Shown here: in pieces, positions 44,179-52,434 of the stretch | How the letters are laid out: each line of letters opens with the position of its first letter | Position numbering within the stretch: the stretch's first letter is position 1 | DNA from: Cohaesibacter marisflavi | GTDB lineage: Bacteria; Pseudomonadota; Alphaproteobacteria; Rhizobiales; Cohaesibacteraceae | DNA: 64,000 nt | Assembly: GCF_900115225.1 (NCBI RefSeq) | Contig: NZ_FOVR01000001.1 | Coordinates: forward strand, 186,001-250,000 | Direction: 5' to 3' | Notes under the pieces: model-generated | What the model was told of the DNA's origin: nothing | The model's input: the letters and a program-made list of their open reading frames with translations, nothing else | Database searches by the model: none | Program-made: the position numbers and the translations under genes

Positions 44179-45291
44179 ATGTCTGCGACCATCGACATCA
44201 ATAGCGTAACCAAGGCTTACGGAGCCCTGACAGTGCTCGATGATATTTCCCTGAGCATAGAGGCCGGTGAGTTTGTTGTTTTCCTCGGCCCTTCTGGCTG
44301 TGGCAAGTCAACGTTACTGCGGATGATCGCGGGGCTGGAATCGGTCGACAAGGGTACGATCCATATCGGAGGCGAGCGGATCGATACATTGCCTCCGGGC
44401 AAGCGCGGGGTGGCCATGGTGTTTCAGACCTATGCCCTCTATCCGCATATGACCGTGGCGCAGAATATGGCCTTTGGTCTGGAAAATCTCAAGGTTGACA
44501 AGGCCGAGATCGACAGCCGCGTCCAGTCCGCCGCCGAAACGCTGGAGATGGCCCATCTGCTTGATCGCAGGCCTACCAAACTCTCTGGCGGTCAACGTCA
44601 GCGCGTGGCTATCGGGCGGGCTATCGTCAAGGAGCCCAAAGCGTTCCTGTTTGATGAACCGCTATCCAACCTTGATGCAGCGTTGAGAAGCCGCACTCGT
44701 CTCGAATTGGCTCAGCTGCACCAGCGGCTTGGATCGACCATGATCTTCGTGACACACGATCAGGTGGAAGCCATGACGCTGGCTCACCGGATCGTTGTCA
44801 TGCATGACAAGAAGATCGAGCAGATCGGCACGCCGATGGAAATCTATCAGCGACCCGCTACCCGTTTTGTTGCTGAATTTGTCGGCTCGCCCGCTATGTC
44901 GATGATGCCGATCACAGGCATTGTCAGCGCGCAAAGCTCTGATCAAAAAGGCGCAACGCTGGAGGTGGAAGGGGCTGGCATGGTCGCAACTCAAGTGCCG
45001 CTGCCCGCAAGCTTTGCTCTGGATGGCGCAACCATGGGCGTTCGGTCCGAAGACACACATGTAGTCCAACCCGGTGCGGATGGGCTGAACCTGACGGTTA
45101 CCGTTGTTGAGCGGCTTGGAGAACGCACACTGCTCTATGGCAAGCTCGATACGGGCTTTGAAATGATTGTCGAGGACAGCGGCCGCTCGACGGTCAGGGC
45201 TGGGGAAACGGTGAAATTCGACTTTGATCGTTCCGCCCTGCATGTCTTCGATGGCACAGGGCGCGCCTATCATATGGCAGAGGAGGCGTAA
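44179..45291 (+). CDS. Sugar ABC transporter, ATP-binding protein (GH51 operon)
   Basis: A 370-residue MalK/UgpC-class ATPase with Walker A GPSGCGKSTLL, signature LSGGQRQRVAIGRA, Walker B AFLFDEPLSNLD and switch His in FVTHDQVEAM, then a TOBE domain (about 240-365). AAGAGAGAC lies upstream of the ATG at 44179. It ends one base before the next permease. Its placement with abfA indicates import of arabinose-containing oligosaccharides. Confidence 0.9.
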   Translation: MSATIDINSVTKAYGALTVLDDISLSIEAGEFVVFLGPSGCGKSTLLRMIAGLESVDKGTIHIGGERIDTLPPGKRGVAMVFQTYALYPHMTVAQNMAFGLENLKVDKAEIDSRVQSAAETLEMAHLLDRRPTKLSGGQRQRVAIGRAIVKEPKAFLFDEPLSNLDAALRSRTRLELAQLHQRLGSTMIFVTHDQVEAMTLAHRIVVMHDKKIEQIGTPMEIYQRPATRFVAEFVGSPAMSMMPITGIVSAQSSDQKGATLEVEGAGMVATQVPLPASFALDGATMGVRSEDTHVVQPGADGLNLTVTVVERLGERTLLYGKLDTGFEMIVEDSGRSTVRAGETVKFDFDRSALHVFDGTGRAYHMAEEA

Positions 45292-45292
45292 G

Positions 45293-46168
45293 ATGGCTGA
45301 GTCCTATCGTCGCTCCCGCTGGTCAAACGCTCTGTTCATTCTGCCCTATATGACGGTCTTTCTTAGTCTGCTTGTTTTTCCGCTCTTCTGGGGCATGTGG
45401 CTTTCGCTCAACAAGAGCGACCTTTTCGGTGGTGCCCGCTTCATTGGCCTGAAAAACTATTATCGCGTCTTCAGTGATCCTGTTTTTGGACAGGCAGTCT
45501 GGAATACGGTCATTTTCGTTCTTGTTTCTGTGCCCACCCTCGTGGCGCTGGGGTTGTTCCTGTCTTTGGCACTCAACAAGACCACGCGCGCCTCGTCGCT
45601 GCTGCGCGGGTTGTTCTTTTCTTCCACTGTCTTGTCGGTCACCATCGTTACGCTGATCTGGCGCTTTGTCTTCATTCCCGGCGATGGCCTGCTGGCCTTG
45701 TTGTTTGACAAAATGGGCTGGGAGCAGATTGGCTTTCTTTCCACCGAGGGCTGGTCGCTCTTTTCGGTTGGCGTGGCAACCGTATGGTGGTGTCTGGGCT
45801 TGCCTATGATGCTGTTTCTTGCTGCGCTTCAGCAGATACCATCTGATCTTTATGAAGCCGCAGCGCTCGACAATGCGAGCCGCTGGCGGGTGTTGACGCG
45901 GATTACGCTGCCTTCGATCAAATCCACCATCGTGCTTGTGGCCATCGTGCAGATCGTCATGCAGTTCCAGCTGTTCGGGCAGGCCCAGTTGATGACCAAC
46001 GGCGGACCGGCAGGCTCTTCGCGTCCGATCGTTCTTTATATCTTCGATACCAGCTTCATCCGCTGGGATGTCGGCATGGGCACGGCGGCTTCCGAAGTGC
46101 TGTTCCTCATCATTCTGCTGGCGGCAATGGTGCAATATTGGGTGACATCTCGAAAAGGGGAAGCTTGA
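45293..46168 (+). CDS. Sugar ABC transporter, permease 1 (GH51 operon)
   Basis: A 291-residue MalF-like permease with six helices and EAA loop YEAAALDNASRWRVLTRITLPSIKS (about residues 187-211). The ATG at 45293 is preceded by GAGGAGG and follows the ATPase stop by one base. It pairs with the following MalG-like permease. Confidence 0.9.
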   Translation: MAESYRRSRWSNALFILPYMTVFLSLLVFPLFWGMWLSLNKSDLFGGARFIGLKNYYRVFSDPVFGQAVWNTVIFVLVSVPTLVALGLFLSLALNKTTRASSLLRGLFFSSTVLSVTIVTLIWRFVFIPGDGLLALLFDKMGWEQIGFLSTEGWSLFSVGVATVWWCLGLPMMLFLAALQQIPSDLYEAAALDNASRWRVLTRITLPSIKSTIVLVAIVQIVMQFQLFGQAQLMTNGGPAGSSRPIVLYIFDTSFIRWDVGMGTAASEVLFLIILLAAMVQYWVTSRKGEA

Positions 46169-46171
46169 GCC

Positions 46172-47032
46172 ATGGCTGTTCTGAGCAAGAAAAACAGAAG
46201 CTTTTCGCCTGACAAACTGACATCCAACCGAGCCCTTTTCTGGATCGCTGCCGTCTTCGCGATTGTCATGATCGCGCCAGCGCTTTGGGTGCTGGGGCTG
46301 TCTTTCAAGGATAACACGCTTTTGATGCGTGGGTCCGAAGCGGTGTTCTCTGCGCCATATACCCTGAAGAACTATACCGATCTGTTCCATTCCAGTCTGG
46401 TCTTTCGCTGGTTTCTCAATTCCATGGTGGTTGCGGTAGGGCAGACTGTGGGCGTGCTCACCCTATCGTCGCTGGCAGGCTATGCCTTTGCGCGGCTGGA
46501 ATTCCCATTCCGCAAGACGATCTTTGTTATCGTGCTGTTTGGTCTTGCTGTGCCGGAGCAGGCGGTCATCATCGCGCGTCACCAGATGTTCAGCTGGCTC
46601 AACATGCATAATAGCTATCTTGGCCTGATGTTGCCGGGCATGTCCTCGGCCTTTGGTGTGTTCCTGATGACGCAGTTTTTCCGCGCCATCCCCAAGGAGA
46701 TCGACGAAGCTGCCCTGCTCGACAACACACCGCGCTTCCGCATTTTCTGGAAGGTGCTGTTACCGCTGACCATGCCAGCACAGGCAACGCTTGGTATTTT
46801 CACCTTCCTGCTGGCGTGGAACGATTATTGGTGGCCGCTGATTTCAGCCACCAAAAAGGACATGTATACGCTAACCATAGGCATCGCATCCTCACAGCGC
46901 AATTTCGCCCAGACCGAGGGGCTTGGCTTTCTCGCCGCGCAGGCTGTGTTCGCCTCATTGCCGGTCATCATTGTCTATATCTTTTTCCAGCGGAATATCG
47001 TGACCGCTGTTTCGGGAGGAGCCGTCAAATAG
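46172..47032 (+). CDS. Sugar ABC transporter, permease 2 (GH51 operon)
   Basis: A 286-residue MalG-like permease with six helices and EAA loop DEAALLDNTPRFRIFWKVLLPLTMP (about residues 177-201), ending NIVTAVSGGAVK. It starts 3 bases after the previous stop. A 100-base gap then separates it from the binding-protein gene, which is last in the operon. Confidence 0.9.
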   Translation: MAVLSKKNRSFSPDKLTSNRALFWIAAVFAIVMIAPALWVLGLSFKDNTLLMRGSEAVFSAPYTLKNYTDLFHSSLVFRWFLNSMVVAVGQTVGVLTLSSLAGYAFARLEFPFRKTIFVIVLFGLAVPEQAVIIARHQMFSWLNMHNSYLGLMLPGMSSAFGVFLMTQFFRAIPKEIDEAALLDNTPRFRIFWKVLLPLTMPAQATLGIFTFLLAWNDYWWPLISATKKDMYTLTIGIASSQRNFAQTEGLGFLAAQAVFASLPVIIVYIFFQRNIVTAVSGGAVK

Positions 47033-47134
47033 CTATGGGCGGCTAACATTATCGGCAGCCTTCTGGAAGAGGGAAGAAATAGGAGGGCAGGCCGGTCATT
47101 TTAGGGGCGAAGGCCCCAACATAGGGAGAGAAAA

Positions 47135-48445
47135 ATGAAATCCATTCTATTGGCAACGGCCTCTGCCGCCTTGCTCGGCATGGCCACAATGGCACAGGCC
47201 GACACGACGATTGAACTGCAACGCTTCTTCGGCGCATGCGAAGCGGACTATGGCACTGTTACCGACGTCTCCAAGGCGGTTGGCGAATGCGGCATTATCA
47301 CGTCTCTGGTCAACAAGTTCGAAGCGGAAAATCCGGACATCAAGGTCAACGTGACCACAGTGGAATGGCCCGGCTATAATCAGCTCAACGCCCAGCTCGC
47401 TTCCAACGCAGCGCCCGATGTGGTCTCGGTTCACTATTCAGCGATTTCCGATTACTCCACCCGTGGCCTCTTCATGCCGCTTGATGATCTGTTTGCATCG
47501 GCTGGCATTGATCCGGCAGACTTTTCCGACGCTGCCCGTGGCGGCGCCACCAAGGACGGCAAGATGTATGCCCTGCCGTTTGACAACTGGACCATGCTGT
47601 TCCATGTCAACCTCAACCTGATGAAAGAAGCGGGGCTCGTCAATGCCGATGGCACACCGATTCTGCCAACCTCGGTTGATGAATTCTTCGAACAGGGCAA
47701 ACAGTTCAAGGAAAAAACCGGCAAGCCATATCTAGTCCAGATCTATGCCAACGAAACCGCTGCCTATATGCGCATTTTCTACACGCTGATGATGCAGCAG
47801 GATTATGACTTCTTCAAAGATCCGTCCAAGATCGATCTTTCTGGACCTGAAGCCAAGAAGGCGCTGGAATTCATGAAGAAGATCCACGACGAAGGCCTTT
47901 CCACGCTCGATATGGACTATTCGGCAGCTGTCTCCGGTTTCTCCTCTGGTGAAGGTGGTATTGAGGTTAACGGTACCTGGTTGATCGGCGATCTGGATGC
48001 CCAGTCCAAGGAAGAGGGCAATGCGCTCTCCGGTGGCTACACCGTTTATCCTGTGCCGCAATTCTATCCGGCCAAGAACGCCACCTATGTGGACGGGCAT
48101 GGCTGGGCTGTTCCGCGTGGAGATCGCGATGAAGACAAGATGGCGGCCATCGGCAAGCTCTTCAAATTCCTCGAAGACAATGACTATGAATGGGCTCGCA
48201 CCGGCCATCTGCCATCTGTGAAAGCCGTGTTCGACATGCCTGAATTCAAGGCTCTGCCGCACCGCGACAAGATCGTCGAGATAGCCAAGATCGGGCAGAC
48301 CCTGCCGGAAGGCGTGATGCGCCAGTTTGCGCTTCAGGATATTGTCGGTGAAGAACTGGCTGCCGCCATCAATGGCAACAAGTCCGTTGATGACGCGCTG
48401 GCTCGTATAGAAGAACGCGTCAACGATCTGCTTGGCAACCTTTAG
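47135..48445 (+). CDS. Sugar ABC transporter, solute-binding protein (GH51 operon)
   Basis: A 436-residue family 1 binding protein with a clear signal peptide (KSILLATASAALLGMATMAQA, then DTTIELQRFFG). The mature N-terminus contains a cysteine pair (FGACEADYG ... VGECG), not a lipobox. It should deliver arabino-oligosaccharides to the two preceding permeases. Gene order (hydrolase, ATPase, permeases, binding protein last) differs from the tog and ugp operons here. A textbook terminator follows. Confidence 0.9.
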   Translation: MKSILLATASAALLGMATMAQADTTIELQRFFGACEADYGTVTDVSKAVGECGIITSLVNKFEAENPDIKVNVTTVEWPGYNQLNAQLASNAAPDVVSVHYSAISDYSTRGLFMPLDDLFASAGIDPADFSDAARGGATKDGKMYALPFDNWTMLFHVNLNLMKEAGLVNADGTPILPTSVDEFFEQGKQFKEKTGKPYLVQIYANETAAYMRIFYTLMMQQDYDFFKDPSKIDLSGPEAKKALEFMKKIHDEGLSTLDMDYSAAVSGFSSGEGGIEVNGTWLIGDLDAQSKEEGNALSGGYTVYPVPQFYPAKNATYVDGHGWAVPRGDRDEDKMAAIGKLFKFLEDNDYEWARTGHLPSVKAVFDMPEFKALPHRDKIVEIAKIGQTLPEGVMRQFALQDIVGEELAAAINGNKSVDDALARIEERVNDLLGNL

Positions 48446-48495
48446 CTACTGCGCAAGAACGTAGACTAAGCGCTTTCAGACAATGAAGATTAGGG

Positions 48496-48521
48496 GAGCG
48501 GCAGAGTATGCCGCTCTTTTT
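48496..48521 (+). terminator. Rho-independent terminator of the GH51-ABC operon
   Basis: Arms GAGCGGCA and TGCCGCTC pair perfectly around a 5-nt loop and are followed by TTTTTG. It lies 50 bases after the stop of the binding-protein gene. Confidence 0.9.
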
Positions 48522-48937
48522 GTCTCTTGCCTGCTTGTCTCTCTGCTGTGCTTTTGGCTACGCGCGATTCGGAGGTTGGTCGGGTTAGTAAAAATGCCGG
48601 AACAGGCGAGAAATATCAGACTTCTATTCCTGACAGATAAAGCAGTTCTGTCATATCAGGTAAAATTCCAAGCTATTTATTACCTTGGTCAGAATTAATT
48701 GGTCCGCTCCCGAAGACCGACTTAACCCTTTTTGAAATAAAAGAAAAAGAAAAGGTGAAGGCAAGGTATCGCAACGAGCGAGACTGTCTTTTCAGGCTTT
48801 TTATATTATCAATTAGGATAATACTGAAACCACAATATTCATTCCACTGTGACAGCTTCCTGTCAGACAAGCAGACTACTATCCCCGCGATGGCCCGCCA
48901 AATAAAATAAGGCTGGCTTAATTGTGGAGGAGAAATC
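48522..48937. promoter_or_regulatory. tctC upstream region with TGACAG inverted repeats
   Basis: About 415 bases, AT-rich from 48700 to 48830. Two inverted repeats share the half-site TGACAG: TGACAGA-N9-TCTGTCA (48631-48653) and TGACAG-N4-CTGTCA (48850-48865). No coding sequence. GTGGAGGAG upstream of the ATG at 48938 is the Shine-Dalgarno. Confidence 0.5.
48850..48865. promoter_or_regulatory. TGACAG-N4-CTGTCA inverted repeat near tctC
   Basis: A perfect 6-bp inverted repeat with a 4-base centre, 72 bases before the tctC start. The same half-site pair occurs at wider spacing at 48631-48653. It is a candidate binding site for the regulator of citrate uptake, possibly the response regulator at 61237-61908. 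Confidence 0.45.
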
Positions 48938-49921
48938 ATGATTTCCAAAGTGGTCCGCGCAGCACTCGCTGTCGCAGCAATGTCTCTCGTACCTGCCGCA
49001 GCGCAAGCGTTCGAACCTGAAAATCCGGAATGTATCGCTCCTGCCAACCCTGGTGGTGGCTGGGACTTCACCTGCCGTCAGGTTGGCAAATCCTTGCAGG
49101 ATCTCGGCCTGATCGATTCCACCATGCAGGTGGTAAACCTTGCTGGCGGTGGCGGTGGCGTTGCCTATGCAGCCGTGGTCAACAAGCGTGGTGACGATAG
49201 CAACCTCATCGTGGCTGCCTCTTCGGCAACAGCAACCCGTCTGGCACAGGGTGCCTATCCGGGCAACACCATGGATCAGGTCCGCTGGGTTGGTGCTATT
49301 GGCGCAGACTATGGCGTGATTGCAGTGGCAGCCGATAGCCCGATCAAAGACCTAACCCAACTGATGACGCAGCTTAAAGACAAACCAAGCTCTATTGCTG
49401 TTGCTGGTGGGTCCGCTGTTGGTGGCTGGGACCATCTCAAGGTTCTGATCGCAGCCAACGCCGCAGGTATCAGTGATGTGCGCAAAGTCAAATATATCGC
49501 CTTCAATGGTGGTGGCGAAGCGGTAACCCAGTTGCTGGCTGGTTCTGTTCAGGCATTCTCCGGCGATATTTCCGAAGCAAAAGGCTTCGTGGATTCAGGT
49601 GATATCCGCGTGATTGCCGTTCTGTCTCCGGAACGCCTTGATGGCGACTATGCCGCATTCCCAACCGCGAAAGAGCAGGGCATTGACGCCATTGGTGCCA
49701 ACTGGCGCGGTTTCTATGCTCCAAAGGGCATGAGCGATGACGCTTATGACTTCTGGGTTTCCAAGATCGACGAACTTTATGATACCCCGCAGTGGAAGAC
49801 TGTCATGAAGAACAACGGTCTGGCTCCGCTTGATCTGCAGGGCGCAGAATTCGAGCAGTTCGTTGGTGAATCTGTTGCCAAGATCCAGCAGATTTCCCGC
49901 GATATCGGCATCATCAAATAA
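48938..49921 (+). CDS. tctC: Tripartite tricarboxylate transporter, substrate-binding protein
   Basis: A 327-residue periplasmic protein of the TctC/Bug family with signal peptide (SKVVRAALAVAAMSLVPAAAQA). It has the family features APANPGGGWDFTCR at the mature start, VVNLAGGGGGVAYA, and FNGGGEAVTQLLAGSVQA. Bug proteins bind carboxylates by two water-bridged loops; citrate is likely here because citCDEFGX follows. A strong hairpin separates it from tctB. Confidence 0.92.
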   Translation: MISKVVRAALAVAAMSLVPAAAQAFEPENPECIAPANPGGGWDFTCRQVGKSLQDLGLIDSTMQVVNLAGGGGGVAYAAVVNKRGDDSNLIVAASSATATRLAQGAYPGNTMDQVRWVGAIGADYGVIAVAADSPIKDLTQLMTQLKDKPSSIAVAGGSAVGGWDHLKVLIAANAAGISDVRKVKYIAFNGGGEAVTQLLAGSVQAFSGDISEAKGFVDSGDIRVIAVLSPERLDGDYAAFPTAKEQGIDAIGANWRGFYAPKGMSDDAYDFWVSKIDELYDTPQWKTVMKNNGLAPLDLQGAEFEQFVGESVAKIQQISRDIGIIK

Positions 49922-49937
49922 TAATAAGCTATCCCGG

Positions 49938-49965
49938 TTGCGGCGGCTGAGACCGGCCGCCGCAA
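49938..49965 (+). other. GC-rich hairpin after tctC
   Basis: Arms TTGCGGCGGC and GCCGCCGCAA pair over 10 bp with an 8-nt loop, starting 16 bases after the tctC stop. The right arm continues only into ATTTCC, not a real T-run. It probably stabilises tctC mRNA and allows limited read-through into tctBA. Confidence 0.65.
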
Positions 49966-49983
49966 TTTCCGTCTAACGAGGGA

Positions 49984-50421
49984 ATGATCATGAGTGATCG
50001 TATCTTCGGAGCTGTTGGGCTCCTGCTGGCCGCGCTCTTTGCCTATTCATCCATGATAATCGAGGAGAGCTTTCTCTCCGATGCGGTCGGCCCCAAGGCC
50101 TTCCCATTGATTATCGCCGCCATTCTGGCAATCTCGTCCCTGACAATCATTCTGAAACCGGACGCCGCGCCCAAATGGCCGACGCTTCCGCGGTTCGTCG
50201 AGCTTGTCGCCTCCATCGTCGTGATGGTGCTGTATGCCGAGTTTCTGCCAATTGTTGGTTTTGTGATCGCAACGGCTGTCGCGTCCACCTATCTCACCTG
50301 GCGTTTGGGGACATCCGCCATCCAGTCTGTGGTGGTCGGTATATCCATCTCCGTCGGCATCTATGTCATTTTTCACCTTCTCTTTGGCCTGTCGCTGGCC
50401 AAGGGCCCGCTTGGTTTCTAA
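49984..50421 (+). CDS. tctB: Tripartite tricarboxylate transporter, small membrane subunit
   Basis: A 145-residue protein with four predicted helices (about 6-26, 38-55, 78-105, 113-140), the size and layout of TctB. It forms the membrane part of the importer with TctA. Start could be ATG 49984 or 49990; GAGGGA precedes both. It ends 12 bases before tctA. Confidence 0.88.
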   Translation: MIMSDRIFGAVGLLLAALFAYSSMIIEESFLSDAVGPKAFPLIIAAILAISSLTIILKPDAAPKWPTLPRFVELVASIVVMVLYAEFLPIVGFVIATAVASTYLTWRLGTSAIQSVVVGISISVGIYVIFHLLFGLSLAKGPLGF

Positions 50422-50433
50422 GGAGATCGGATT

Positions 50434-51975
50434 ATGGAAACTTTTTCGTCTCTTGCAGACGGTTTTGTGATTGCGATGACCTTTCAGAACCTCATTCTGG
50501 CACTGCTGGGGTGTTTTCTGGGAACCATCATGGGCGCGCTGCCCGGTCTTGGCCCGTCAAACGGGGTCGCGATCCTCATTCCTCTGGCCTTCTCGCTGGG
50601 CCTTGGCGCTACGCCGTCTCTCATTCTGCTGACGTCCGTTTATTACGGCGCCATGTATGGCGGTCGTATTTCTTCCATCCTGCTCAACATCCCCGGTGAT
50701 GCGCCTGCCTTGATGACCTGCCTTGATGGCTACCCCATGGCGCGCAATGGCCGAGGCGGGGAGGCGCTGGCGCTTTCCGGTTTTGCGTCCTTCATCGGTT
50801 CGTTTCTGGCAACCTGGGGGCTAGTGCTACTGGCGCCGCAGTTGGTCAAGATTGCGCTCGCCTTCGGGCCTGCTGAATATTTCGCTCTGTTCGCGTTGGC
50901 CTTCGCCACGCTGGGTGGTGTTTCTTCCACCAATCAGGCGAAATCGGCTTTCGCAGCGATGGTCGGACTTGGTCTTGCCATGGTCGGGGTGGATACCCAG
51001 ACCGGTGTGCCACGCTTCACCTTTGGTCTCGTGCATTTCTATGATGGCATTGACTTCCTCGTTGCCATCGTCGGCCTGTTTGCGATCTCGGAAGTCTTCA
51101 TCTTCATCGAAAATCGCCACGGCGATGCAGATGCAGAAGGCAAAAAGGTCGAGCTCGGTCGTCTGACGCCAACCATGAAGACATTCTGGGGCAGTTTCCC
51201 TTCGATTATCCGCACCAGTATTGTCGGCTTCATTGCCGGTGTTCTGCCCGGTGCCGGAGCCTCTTTGGGGTCCTTCATTTCCTATTCCATGGAAAAGCGT
51301 CTGCTCGACAAGAATGGCACCTTCGGTAAGGGTGATCCGCGCGGTGTGGCTGCGCCTGAAGCGGGCAACAATGCCGCCGCCGGTGGTGCACTGGTGCCAA
51401 TGCTGGCACTCGGTGTTCCCGGCTCTGGCACGACCGCTGTTCTTCTGGCCGTTCTGCTGGCGCTCAACATCACGCCGGGGCCGTTGCTCTTTGCCAACAA
51501 TCCTGATGTGGTCTGGGGCCTGATTGCTGCGCTCTTCATCGGCAACTTCATCCTGCTGCTGCTCAACATTCCGTTCGTGGGTATCTTCATCCGCGTGCTG
51601 CTTGTGCCACCGCGCATCCTGATGCCGATCGTCGCAATGGTCAGCTTTGTCGGGATCTACGGCATTGCCGGGTCTAGCTTCGATCTTCTGATCATGGTGG
51701 CCTTCGGTGTTGTTGGTTGGCTGTTCCGCAAGCTTGATGTGCCGCTGGTTCCGGTCATTCTCGGGGTGCTGCTGGGCAACAATATGGAAAGCAACCTGCG
51801 CCGCGCCATTACCATTTCTGATGGTGACTGGACGGTTCTGTTCGCAAGCCCGCTCGCGATCACCCTGTGGTCGATCTCGATCATCGGCTTTGTGCTCCCC
51901 ATCTTCGTCAGCCGCTTCATGCCCAAGAAACCAAAACCGGTTTCTGCTGAAGCAGAAGAGGAAGTATCCAATTAA
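50434..51975 (+). CDS. tctA: Tripartite tricarboxylate transporter, large membrane subunit
   Basis: A 513-residue membrane protein with about 12 helices and family signatures GALPGLGPSNGVAILIPLAF (about residues 33-52) and the related repeat GFIAGVLPGAGASLGSF (about 263-279), plus PEAGNNAAAGGALVPMLALGVPGSGTTAVL. Uses an ion gradient, not ATP, to import the carboxylate delivered by TctC. The C-terminal tail is short and acidic (AEAEEEVSN). It is the last transport gene before the citrate lyase genes. Confidence 0.95.
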   Translation: METFSSLADGFVIAMTFQNLILALLGCFLGTIMGALPGLGPSNGVAILIPLAFSLGLGATPSLILLTSVYYGAMYGGRISSILLNIPGDAPALMTCLDGYPMARNGRGGEALALSGFASFIGSFLATWGLVLLAPQLVKIALAFGPAEYFALFALAFATLGGVSSTNQAKSAFAAMVGLGLAMVGVDTQTGVPRFTFGLVHFYDGIDFLVAIVGLFAISEVFIFIENRHGDADAEGKKVELGRLTPTMKTFWGSFPSIIRTSIVGFIAGVLPGAGASLGSFISYSMEKRLLDKNGTFGKGDPRGVAAPEAGNNAAAGGALVPMLALGVPGSGTTAVLLAVLLALNITPGPLLFANNPDVVWGLIAALFIGNFILLLLNIPFVGIFIRVLLVPPRILMPIVAMVSFVGIYGIAGSSFDLLIMVAFGVVGWLFRKLDVPLVPVILGVLLGNNMESNLRRAITISDGDWTVLFASPLAITLWSISIIGFVLPIFVSRFMPKKPKPVSAEAEEEVSN

Positions 51976-52434
51976 GACGCATCTCCCGGTCCGACATAAT
52001 AAACCAGTCCCCCAACGATAACGGATCGGGAGTTGCATCAGAAACAAGGGGAGTGCCAGCCTTGGGTGGCACTCTCTTAAAAGCCCTCAAAGGAAAGCAA
52101 TCCGATTTCTTCGACAAAATCACAGTTTTTTAGGCTAATTTGCTGCGATTATGACCTCGGTCAGAGACTTGACAGAAATATCGGATAAAAAGGGCGATTA
52201 ATATGATTGCGACTGTGGCTGCAAAAGCGGCGATCAGTAAAAAACCGGCAATCAATGAGGGTGGATGAAACCGCAATCAACAAGGAATGAGAATATCCAT
52301 TGTCACTGTCCGCAATCCTGCGACGATCTTTCTTTTAGCCCATTAATATCAGGGTGCCATGGTGCCACTGAGAGGCTTTTAGACGGTGTGACAATGTAAA
52401 TTCTGATTGCTCAAACGGCTAAAGGAATGTGCTA
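51976..52434. promoter_or_regulatory. Intergenic region tctA / citC
   Basis: About 460 bases. A hairpin GAGTGCCA/TGGCACTC (52051-52074, 8-nt loop, followed by TCTTAA) may be a weak terminator of tctCBA. A single TGACAG half-site occurs at 52170-52175. A minus-strand frame at 52130-52276 would encode a hydrophobic peptide but has no Shine-Dalgarno (discussed in findings). The citC promoter presumably lies in the last 200 bases. Confidence 0.45.
52051..52080 (+). terminator. Possible terminator of tctCBA
   Basis: An 8-bp perfect stem (GAGTGCCA/TGGCACTC) with an 8-nt loop, 75 bases after the tctA stop, followed by the short pyrimidine stretch TCTT. The weak T-run makes it uncertain. Confidence 0.45.

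Noticed and set aside
48483-48698. A 71-codon hydrophobic frame after the GH51-operon binding protein
   Set aside because: It starts inside and reads through the terminator hairpin, and has no Shine-Dalgarno.
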